Assembly: GCA_937871115.1 (NCBI GenBank)
Contig: CALMXW010000027.1
Location: 1-5,303 of the forward strand
Length of the DNA: 5,303 nt
Direction: 5' to 3'
Source of the DNA: an uncultured bacterium
GTDB lineage: Bacteria; Patescibacteriota; Minisyncoccia; Phycocordibacterales; CAIJYI01
Of this stretch, positions 1-4,700 are shown piece by piece; the first letter of the stretch is position 1; every line of letters starts with the position of its first letter. The notes beneath the pieces were generated by a model that saw only the letters and a list, made by a program, of their open reading frames with translations, was not told the origin of the DNA and did not search any database. The position numbers were made by a program, and so were the translations under genes.

Positions 1-49
1 GAATTTAGTGAGGCTTGTTTTGAAGAGCCCCCTGCCCGACCTCAACAGC

Positions 50-83
50 AATACACCACCGGACCGAAGTTCGATGGTGTATT
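50..83 (+). terminator. Hairpin with T-run, possible terminator
   Basis: A 9-bp perfect stem (AATACACCA at 50-58 pairs with TGGTGTATT at 75-83) encloses a 16-nt loop. On the plus strand it runs straight into a T-tract (82-86), the form of an intrinsic terminator for transcription entering from the left edge. On the minus strand it lies 25 nt beyond the stop of the peptidoglycan-binding gene but is followed by only TTGCTGTT, so it would be a weaker terminator there. It may serve both directions. Confidence 0.45.
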
Positions 84-107
84 TTTCTGCCTGCAACCTT
101 TCCCGTG

Positions 108-794
108 TTATTGCGTGGTGTGGAAAGAAGCAGGACTCGTTATCGTCACGTTGTTTGAAGCATCAAGTGCTTCGACCAAGTAGTAGTACGTGGTGTCTGG
201 TGCGAGGCCACTTATGCTGACCGCTTGTGACACTCGAGCGACGCCGTCGTAATTTGCCAAGGTACCCGTCACCGTCGGCTCGACGAAGTTGACACCCGTC
301 TCATCGAATGTATTTCGGAGCTGAATAGGCGAGGTGCTGTAGTACACTTTTCCTCGCGCAAGATCATTGGTGTTCCAGTTAAATGTAGCGGTCGTGTTTG
401 TGGTATTGATGGTAACACTCGTGATCATAGGAGCATTCACATCCACTCCGGAGCTCGCTCCATTCATTTGGGCATTGAGGATGGGGATGGTCTTTGGTCC
501 GACACGGCCCACTGGGTCAAGTCCGTTGCGTGACTGGAAGTTTGAGACGGCAGATTTTGTAAGGAAGCCAAAGTAGCCCGTCACCAAGCCCTGGGGATAG
601 AGTGAGACGTCTTTTGCAAGAAATGTCTGGAGTGAAGAGACATCAGATCCAGACGAGCCCACCTGAAGCTGGCGATAAATGGTGTCTGCGAGAGCAAACG
701 AAGGCGTGGTCGCGGCGAGGACAGCCATCGTGATGAACCCAGTGCCGATGAGAAGGCGAGGGGAAACTTTTTGAAATTTTGTTTTACGAGTCAT
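108..794 (-). CDS. Exported peptidoglycan-binding protein with FN3-like domain
   Basis: A 228-residue protein probably exported and held at the cell wall. Residues 1-36 look like a signal peptide: basic start (RKTK), hydrophobic stretch about 14-29, and a likely AxA cleavage site (ALA, residues 34-36, before D37). Residues about 43-106 match a PG_binding_1-type domain: LQVGSSGSDVSSLQ opening, GYFGFLTKSAVSNFQ centre, and a GxVGPKT close, which in this family binds peptidoglycan non-catalytically. Residues about 118-228 resemble a fibronectin type III fold (ITSVTINTTNTTATFNWNT; SGLAPDTTYYYLVEALD) and the protein ends right after it. No catalytic domain (amidase, transpeptidase, peptidase) is present, so a structural or adhesive role is inferred. 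The ATG at 794 gives the whole signal peptide; the bases before it are A/T-rich (AAAAAATATATG) without a Shine-Dalgarno. It is divergent from the sigma-factor gene. Domain calls are firm; function in the cell is not known. Confidence 0.88.
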   Translation of the reverse strand: MTRKTKFQKVSPRLLIGTGFITMAVLAATTPSFALADTIYRQLQVGSSGSDVSSLQTFLAKDVSLYPQGLVTGYFGFLTKSAVSNFQSRNGLDPVGRVGPKTIPILNAQMNGASSGVDVNAPMITSVTINTTNTTATFNWNTNDLARGKVYYSTSPIQLRNTFDETGVNFVEPTVTGTLANYDGVARVSQAVSISGLAPDTTYYYLVEALDASNNVTITSPASFHTTQ

Positions 795-814
795 ATATTT
801 TTTATTTAGGATAA

Positions 815-843
815 ATTAATTTAGTATTTGGATAAAGAGACAA
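815..843 (-). promoter_or_regulatory. Candidate promoter of the peptidoglycan-binding gene
   Basis: On the minus strand TTGTCT (838-843) and ATTAAT (815-820) are separated by 17 nt, each matching the sigma-70 consensus at four of six positions. It lies 20 to 49 nt upstream of the ATG at 794. The region is A/T-rich, so a chance match is possible. Confidence 0.3.
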
Positions 844-891
844 GTATTCGACCTCCTCTCCTCTTTGTCCTCTCTTCCCTACATGCCGTCA

Positions 892-901
892 CTGCATGCA
901 G
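892..901. promoter_or_regulatory. 10-bp palindrome CTGCATGCAG
   Basis: A perfect 10-bp palindrome in the region between two divergent genes. It directly follows GCCGTCAC (885-892), an octamer that recurs at 1014-1021 in the hairpin before the sigma gene. It could be a protein-binding site; nothing shows which protein. Confidence 0.2.
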
Positions 902-965
902 AGCATTACAATGGCCACTTACTTTACAGCACAAAGCGTGGTAGACTAAAAGCATCATTATTCTC

Positions 966-979
966 TCTCTTTAAAGAGA
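966..979. promoter_or_regulatory. 14-bp perfect palindrome, candidate operator
   Basis: TCTCTTTAAAGAGA is a perfect 14-bp palindrome about 60 bases upstream of the sigma-factor start. It lies immediately upstream of where a -35 element would fall for the extended -10 at 1000-1008. That position suits an activator or autoregulator site. The bases around it are a TC-rich run (961-970), which raises the chance of a coincidental palindrome. Confidence 0.3.
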
Positions 980-999
980 CACTCTATCATCACTCATAT

Positions 1000-1008
1000 T
1001 GTTGTAAT
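1000..1008 (+). promoter_or_regulatory. Extended -10 element for the sigma-factor gene
   Basis: TGT-TGTAAT matches an extended -10 (TGn plus five of six bases of TATAAT). No good -35 is seen at 980-985, as expected for some extended -10 promoters. Transcription would start near 1015, leaving a leader of about 23 nt that begins with the 1014-1028 hairpin. Confidence 0.35.
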
Positions 1009-1013
1009 GAAAC

Positions 1014-1028
1014 GCCGTCACGGACGGC
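1014..1028 (+). promoter_or_regulatory. GC-rich hairpin just upstream of the sigma-factor start
   Basis: GCCGTC (1014-1019) pairs with GACGGC (1023-1028) around a 3-nt loop. The 6-bp all-perfect stem ends nine bases before the ATG at 1038, where a ribosome would load, and its 5' side falls at the predicted transcription start. It may restrict initiation, protect the 5' end of the mRNA, or be a DNA operator. It lacks a T-run on either strand, so it is not a good terminator. Confidence 0.35.
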
Positions 1029-1037
1029 ATATATGGT

Positions 1038-1550
1038 ATGACCTCAGAAAAAGAAACACAGTTACAAGGTATCCTCACTCTGGCCCACACCGACTATGGC
1101 AAGGCACTTGGTGCGCACGCTTTTTTCAAAGTACACAACAAAGCGATTAGTGAAGACTTGGTGCAAGATACCTTCGTGAAAACATGGATATATCTCGTAA
1201 AAAGGGGGGAGATACACATGATGAAAGCATTTCTCTACCACGTTTTAAACGGCCTGATTATAGATCAATACCGAAAACACAAGACGACCTCCCTCGACAT
1301 CCTCCTCGAAAAAGGTTTTGAGCCCGCCGAAGATGAGTCTGCGCGCCAGATAAATATACTCGACGGGAAGGCCGCCGTGCTTTCTATAAAACTTCTACCA
1401 CTCAGATACCAAAAAATCATGCGCATGAGATACGTGGAAGAACTTTCACTTTCAGAGATGTCTATTCTCACAGGAAAAACAAAAAACAGCCTCGCGGTAC
1501 AAGCCCATCGCGGACTCGACATGCTCAAGGTTTTATATATTCCCGTGTAG
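1038..1550 (+). CDS. ECF-type RNA polymerase sigma factor
   Basis: A 170-residue sigma-70 family protein with the two-domain layout of ECF sigma factors, which direct RNA polymerase to special promoters. Region 2 spans about residues 15-85: LVQDTFVKTW (41-50) is the typical region 2.2 core, and FLYHVLNGLIIDQYRKHK (65-82) corresponds to 2.3-2.4, which melts and reads the -10. An acidic linker follows (about 87-110). Region 4 spans about 114-164, with a helix-turn-helix in LSLSEMSILTGKTKNSLAVQAHRG (136-159), which contacts the -35. The length is usual for the family. The ATG at 1038 is chosen because the earlier ATG at 1033 is in another frame. No anti-sigma gene lies next to it: downstream is a short gap and an opposing tRNA. 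The divergent neighbour is a cell-surface protein, a possible target. Family is confident; target genes and signal are unknown. Confidence 0.9.
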   Translation: MTSEKETQLQGILTLAHTDYGKALGAHAFFKVHNKAISEDLVQDTFVKTWIYLVKRGEIHMMKAFLYHVLNGLIIDQYRKHKTTSLDILLEKGFEPAEDESARQINILDGKAAVLSIKLLPLRYQKIMRMRYVEELSLSEMSILTGKTKNSLAVQAHRGLDMLKVLYIPV

Positions 1551-1619
1551 AGTATTACTTCTGCCCCCGCCAGGACCGTCCTCTGGTACGGAGCTTTTAT
1601 GGTTCCTCACGACTCGTTG
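1551..1619. other. Short gap between sigma-factor gene and tRNA-Arg
   Basis: Only 69 bases separate the convergent sigma gene and tRNA-Arg. I see short complementary pieces (CCGT at 1577-1580 with ACGG, and CCAG with CTGG) but no stem followed by a T-run that would be a convincing terminator for either gene. Confidence 0.4.
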
Positions 1620-1691
1620 TGCCCTCACCAGGAATCGAACCTGGATCAGGAGCTTAGAAGGCTCCTGTTCTATCCATTGAACTATGAGAGC
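1620..1691 (-). tRNA. trnR(ucu): tRNA-Arg (anticodon UCU)
   Basis: A complete cloverleaf on the minus strand, 72 nt with the discriminator base. The acceptor GCTCTCA pairs with TGAGGGC over seven positions including one G-T; the D arm is GTTC-AATGGATA-GAAC; the anticodon stem GGAGC/GCTCC holds the loop CTTCTAA, giving anticodon TCT (1656-1658), which reads AGA/AGG codons. The T arm is CCAGG-TTCGATT-CCTGG. The discriminator is A and the following bases are CAA, so the CCA end is not encoded and must be added by CCA-adding enzyme. It starts 30 nt beyond the stop of the pilus cluster on the same strand and may be processed from that transcript; a weak promoter (TTGCAG at 1736-1741, 17-nt spacer, TACAGT at 1713-1718, minus strand) could drive it separately. 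Confidence 0.95.
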
Positions 1692-1721
1692 AGGAATAGA
1701 CAGTGTGTATAGACTGTACCT

Positions 1722-2057
1722 TTAGATTGAAGGGTCTGCAACCCTTTCAAATTCTCCCGTTCGGTTTGAAAGGAGCGCGTTGAAGCGATCTGTTTTTGCT
1801 CCGTAAGATTTCAGTACGGCATTAAGACCACTTTGATTGAGAGAGAGGCCATCTGTTTGCACATCTGCGGTGACTGTGTCCTCGCTCTGCACATAAAAGT
1901 AGAGGAAAACATTGGACACAATGGCAAACAAAAGCCCAGCGAGTGCACCTGAAAGAATAAACTTCCAGTCGCGATACGGATTGAATTCGGCCTTAGAAGT
2001 GTCCCTGTCCCAGAGATGGCTCCACTTTCCTTTTATTTTGAGATAAACTTTCATCAT
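1722..2057 (-). CDS. Small single-pass membrane protein of the type IV pilus cluster
   Basis: I do not recognise a named family. The protein has 111 residues from the ATG at 2057 (a second ATG follows directly at 2054). A charged, tryptophan-bearing cytoplasmic N-terminus (about 1-32; KIKGKWSHLWDRD, then FNPYRDWK) leads to one clear membrane segment at about 33-56 (FILSGALAGLLFAIVSNVFLYFYV). An extracytoplasmic tail of about 55 residues follows (SLNQSGLNAVLKSYGAKTDRFNALL) and ends in VADPSI. It is the last gene of pilM-pilN-pilO-x, starting four bases after the pilO stop, so co-translation is likely. By position it replaces pilP, but it has no lipoprotein signal and no visible PilP beta domain. 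A longer start at 2117 would overlap pilO by over 50 bases and is less likely. From memory, similar short proteins ending in DPS follow pilO in other CPR genomes; a homology search should decide. Confidence 0.75.
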   Translation of the reverse strand: MMKVYLKIKGKWSHLWDRDTSKAEFNPYRDWKFILSGALAGLLFAIVSNVFLYFYVQSEDTVTADVQTDGLSLNQSGLNAVLKSYGAKTDRFNALLSNRTGEFERVADPSI

Positions 2058-2061
2058 AAAT

Positions 2062-2607
2062 TTATTGTTTTGTTGCTGAACCGACAAAACTCTCGAGCAC
2101 CAATACGAAATCTCCACTCCAAGCAGTCGTCACCACACCCGGGATAGAAACATCATCTTTCTTTTGGAGATGCACTTGCTCTAAGCGCGTTTTATACGGC
2201 ATTGTTTCAAGGAGTGTTACGAAATAAAAGGTGTCATCAAAACTTCCGTTCGACCCGAGATTCATTCGAAGCTCTTTCCCGTTGTTTGCCACCGTGACAC
2301 TCGCCACCGTGAGAGAGAGGCCGGCCTGTTTCCCCAAACCCTCAATCTGCTCGATAAACTTTACGGAGTTTTCTTTTTGGACAAAGTAAGCGTCGAGAGC
2401 CTGGCGCTCTGATGCGGTTTGCTTCACCAAGTCTCCCAGAGCCCGCGCTTTTGTTTCAAGGTCGCTTGTTTTTTTGAGCTCAAGCAGAGCTGCCGAGGTA
2501 TCGTTCACTTTTTGTTTCGTCATCCAAAACAAACCAAAATTTGCACCCAGCAAAGCCAAGAGGACGACGGACAATGTGACAATAATCTTTTTTTCTCGAG
2601 AAATCAT
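2062..2607 (-). CDS. pilO: Type IV pilus inner-membrane protein PilO
   Basis: A 181-residue bitopic protein of the pilus alignment subcomplex, which pairs with PilN and links the cytoplasmic PilM/motor side to the outer parts of the machine. It has a short basic cytoplasmic start (MISREKK), a membrane helix at about 8-29 (IIVTLSVVLLALLGANFGLFWM), then a coiled coil about 32-80 rich in K/E/L (ALLELKKTSDLETKARALGDL). A C-terminal ferredoxin-like domain occupies about 80-175, with the typical opening VKFIEQIEGLGKQAGLSLT and a helix DDTFYFVTLLETMPYKTRLEQV. Length and layout fit PilO. Its ATG at 2607 comes one base after the pilN stop (TAACATG), so translational coupling is expected; no Shine-Dalgarno is seen. 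Sequence identity in the family is low, so the name rests on layout, fold pattern and position after pilN. Confidence 0.85.
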   Translation of the reverse strand: MISREKKIIVTLSVVLLALLGANFGLFWMTKQKVNDTSAALLELKKTSDLETKARALGDLVKQTASERQALDAYFVQKENSVKFIEQIEGLGKQAGLSLTVASVTVANNGKELRMNLGSNGSFDDTFYFVTLLETMPYKTRLEQVHLQKKDDVSIPGVVTTAWSGDFVLVLESFVGSATKQ

Positions 2608-2608
2608 G

Positions 2609-3169
2609 TTAGGGGGCGAGGGTAATATTTATGGCAAAGTCGATATTCTTTTCTTTCACAAAGTTTGAGATAGGAAGATCGACAGACGTGAATTGTTTTT
2701 CTGTATTCAGAGCATCCACAAAAGCGATAAGGTCTTCTCTGCCCTGTGATACTCCCTGCACAGAAATTTTTTTGGCGCTCTGAGCACCCTTCGCGCCCAC
2801 CGAGGCACCGAGGTCAAAAGAGAGCCCCGTGAGTCGCACCTGCGGACCTTTTGCGGCGAGAATTTTGGTCGTGAGCTCTCGCACGGAATCAGAATCAGAA
2901 ACTCCTTGCAGTGCGCTAATCTTTTCGTTTGCGCTCGTAACCACTTTTTCCATGTCTGCCTGACTTGCAGAAGTGGCCTGGTCTTTTGCAATTTTTGAAA
3001 GCCCATCCGCGCTATCGTATTTCGTCTTTGCAGAAAGATACGAAGGGACCATGGCCACGAGAGACACCACGAGCACCCCAGCAGCAAGTGCCATACACAC
3101 CGCCGCAACACGAAGATGATAGATCTTCGCTATGTTTTGTTTTTCGCTGACGGGAAGAAGGTTGATCAT
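2609..3169 (-). CDS. pilN: Type IV pilus inner-membrane protein PilN
   Basis: A 186-residue bitopic protein. The N-terminus MINLLPVSEKQ carries the NLLP motif (residues 3-6) that in studied PilN proteins inserts into a groove of PilM and anchors it to the membrane. A membrane segment lies at about 20-43 (RVAAVCMALAAGVLVVSLVAMVPSYL), followed by a helical coiled-coil stretch (about 45-110) and a C-terminal ferredoxin-like domain (VRLTGLSFDLG; ISVQGVSQGREDLIAFVDAL; FTSVDLPISNF; FAINITL). It acts with PilO as a heterodimer in the pilus platform. The ATG at 3169 follows the pilM stop by six bases and has no Shine-Dalgarno; upstream is GTAAAAATAT. The NLLP motif at the very start confirms this start codon. 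Confidence 0.9.
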   Translation of the reverse strand: MINLLPVSEKQNIAKIYHLRVAAVCMALAAGVLVVSLVAMVPSYLSAKTKYDSADGLSKIAKDQATSASQADMEKVVTSANEKISALQGVSDSDSVRELTTKILAAKGPQVRLTGLSFDLGASVGAKGAQSAKKISVQGVSQGREDLIAFVDALNTEKQFTSVDLPISNFVKEKNIDFAINITLAP

Positions 3170-3175
3170 ATATTT

Positions 3176-4276
3176 TTACAAAAATCCAAATACTTCGTAC
3201 GGATGCAGAGCGAGGCCGATGGCCGTGGCGAAGCGGAGAGCGTCCGTCGAGCCGATCTCCGGAATGTATTCATGAAAAGGAGAGACATTGTTCCACGGAT
3301 TGGCGAGCTCCACATGCCTTCGAAGCCCCGAAGAGAGATAATCACCGAGGCCGACGAGGGAGGATTGCGACCCGGCAAGGATGACGCGCTCAATAGTACT
3401 CTGCTCACCATTGGCACCGCGCTCGTGGCGACTGTTCCAGTACATAAAATGCTTTTCGATTTCGTCCTTTATCTCGCTGTAGAAAGTGTAAAGCACTGGC
3501 ACCACTTCCTCCGCCACCGTGCCATCGCCATAACACCCCGCGAGAAGCTCGTTTGCTTTTTCTTTACTTACCCCAAGCTCTTTCTCGAGACGAAGGGCGA
3601 TAGTCTTTGCGCCGATATCAATCTCTGAAGTAAACCGCACCGCCTTACCAGTGACAATATACACTCCGGCTTTCACACGACCCATTTCGATGATCATCAC
3701 GGTATCGGTCGTGTTTGGCGGAAGGATGGCGCGCACGAGAGCGTCGGCATCTACCTCGAGGGAGAGAAGTGTGAGCCCCGCAGAAGAAAACGCTTCGATG
3801 TACTTGAGTACTGGCGCTTGGGGCACTACCGCCACCCCCACCTGCATCTTCGGACTGCCCGGAATATCTTCCACAACATTGTAATCAAAAAATACTTCAG
3901 AGACCGGGAGTGGCACATGCTCCTCCAGCTGAAGCTCGATAGAATCCCGAAGCTGTTTTTGGGACACGCGAGCAATCTCCATGTCGGCGAGATAGGCGTG
4001 CGACTCAGAGAGCGAAGCGCGGACAAAGTGGAGCCCCGCCTCTTTTTTTACTTTCATGAGCACGTTGCGAAAAGTCTCGGGATCTTTTATATCCCCTTCA
4101 GCAATCGTCCCCGGCGGAATAGGAAATTCACCATATTTTCCAAGGACAAAACCCTTCCCTTTCGGGATGAGCTCTACAAAACGAAGCGATACTTCGGAAA
4201 TATCCATCCCAACGGAAGGCATTTCCAAAAGTCTCGGTACTGGAAAAAATTTATAAAAGAGTCCGCGACGCATCAT
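3176..4276 (-). CDS. pilM: Type IV pilus assembly protein PilM, actin-like
   Basis: A 366-residue cytoplasmic protein of the actin/FtsA-like ATPase family that binds PilN and couples the pilus platform to the motor. The nucleotide-binding phosphate-1 motif is at 22-36 (VGMDISEVSLRFVEL, D25). A family-typical segment is at 106-132 (QLRDSIELQLEEHVPLPVSEVFFDY). Phosphate-2 is at about 193-208 (VMIIEMGRVKAGVYIV), in which E197 replaces the usual aspartate and no threonine follows. LGVSKEKANELLAG (234-247) is conserved in PilM, and the adenosine motif is VILAGSQSSLVGLGDYL (298-314), followed by NPW (326-328). The N-terminal lead FYKFFPVPRLLEMPSVG is present, so the ATG at 4276 (or 4273) is preferred over M19 or M24. 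A strong extended -10 lies six bases upstream, implying leaderless mRNA. It heads the cluster pilM-pilN-pilO-x. Confidence 0.93.
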   Translation of the reverse strand: MMRRGLFYKFFPVPRLLEMPSVGMDISEVSLRFVELIPKGKGFVLGKYGEFPIPPGTIAEGDIKDPETFRNVLMKVKKEAGLHFVRASLSESHAYLADMEIARVSQKQLRDSIELQLEEHVPLPVSEVFFDYNVVEDIPGSPKMQVGVAVVPQAPVLKYIEAFSSAGLTLLSLEVDADALVRAILPPNTTDTVMIIEMGRVKAGVYIVTGKAVRFTSEIDIGAKTIALRLEKELGVSKEKANELLAGCYGDGTVAEEVVPVLYTFYSEIKDEIEKHFMYWNSRHERGANGEQSTIERVILAGSQSSLVGLGDYLSSGLRRHVELANPWNNVSPFHEYIPEIGSTDALRFATAIGLALHPYEVFGFL

Positions 4277-4282
4277 GAAATC

Positions 4283-4291
4283 ATTATAGCA
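4283..4291 (-). promoter_or_regulatory. Extended -10 promoter of the pil cluster
   Basis: On the minus strand TGC-TATAAT is a perfect extended -10, with TATAAT at 4283-4288. No good -35 is visible 17 nt upstream, in keeping with extended -10 promoters. Only six bases separate it from the ATG at 4276, so initiation seven bases downstream would fall on the A of the start codon. Confidence 0.6.
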
Positions 4292-4294
4292 AAT

Positions 4295-4307
4295 TTCTCG
4301 CCGAGAA
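4295..4307. promoter_or_regulatory. 13-nt inverted repeat in the pilM promoter spacer
   Basis: TTCTCG and CGAGAA flank one central base, a perfect inverted repeat. It covers the spacer and reaches the expected -35 edge of the pilM promoter, the classic place for a repressor site. The one-base centre rules out a normal RNA hairpin, and it lies upstream of the predicted transcript anyway, so a DNA-binding dimer is the natural reading. Confidence 0.4.
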
Positions 4308-4336
4308 CCCTAGTAAAGTATGTTGAAAAACGAATA

Positions 4337-4687
4337 TTATTTCACGGTACTCCCCGCAGGAATGTCGCCGAGGGTTTCGAGGAGAGAGAATTTTCCATCT
4401 TCAGTGCTTACGGCGAGAATCATTCCTCGCGATTCCAGCCCGCGAATAACCCGTGGCTCGAGGTTGGCGGCAAAAGCACATTTCTTCCCAATGAGGAGTG
4501 ACGGGTCGGGGAAATACCCCGCAATACCGGAGACTATTTGTCGTGGCTCTTCTAGCCCCGTCTCTGCATTCACCTCGCCCATCGCCACCGAGAGCTTGAG
4601 GAGCTTGTCGGTATCTGGCACTTTTTCCGCTGAAAGAATTTCGCCGATACGTATTTCGAGTTTTTTGAAGTCGTCTATGGTGATCAT
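4337..4687 (-). CDS. Free-standing tRNA-binding domain, MetG C-terminal (beta subunit) type
   Basis: A 116-residue OB-fold tRNA-binding protein of the EMAPII/Arc1p class, matching the C-terminal domain of bacterial methionyl-tRNA synthetase. Diagnostic pieces appear in order: DFKKLEIRIGEILSAEKVPDTDKLLKLSVAMGE (6-38), RQIVSGIAGYFPDPSLLIGKK (49-69), ANLEPRVIRGLESRGMILA (74-92), and ending in DIPAGSTVK, close to the usual GxxVx tail. It covers the whole domain and nothing more, so it is the beta-subunit form rather than a broken synthetase. In this family it raises the affinity of the synthetase for tRNA, as a dimer or in trans; CsaA-like chaperones are a less good match. The ATG at 4687 has no Shine-Dalgarno (upstream GTAAAAAGAACAC). 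It lies between ruvX and pilM on the same strand, 13 bases after a long stem-loop. Confidence 0.85.
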   Translation of the reverse strand: MITIDDFKKLEIRIGEILSAEKVPDTDKLLKLSVAMGEVNAETGLEEPRQIVSGIAGYFPDPSLLIGKKCAFAANLEPRVIRGLESRGMILAVSTEDGKFSLLETLGDIPAGSTVK

Positions 4688-4700
4688 GTGTTCTTTTTAC

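Noticed and set aside
157..173. Hairpin GAAGCA/TGCTTC
   Set aside because: It lies within the FN3 coding region, is only 6 bp with a 5-nt loop, and has no T-run on either side.
8..220. Plus-strand open frame opening with GTG at the left edge
   Set aside because: It runs antisense through the conserved FN3 end of the minus-strand gene, has no family-like features, and crosses a probable terminator.
795..1037. Small RNA or riboswitch in the divergent region
   Set aside because: The palindromes are separate and short; no multi-stem fold matching a known riboswitch class is visible.
1265..1528. Minus-strand frame inside the sigma-factor gene
   Set aside because: The plus frame carries clear sigma region 2 and region 4 motifs; the reverse frame is serine/arginine-rich noise.
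2058..2117. Longer start (at 2117) for the fourth pil-cluster protein
   Set aside because: It would overlap the pilO end by 56 bases and add a non-conserved-looking lead; the ATGATG at 2057/2054 fits the tight spacing of the other genes.
3818..4501. 227-codon plus-strand frame over the pilM start and the MetG-like gene
   Set aside because: It is antisense to two genes with recognised motifs and crosses the pilM promoter; no domain is seen.
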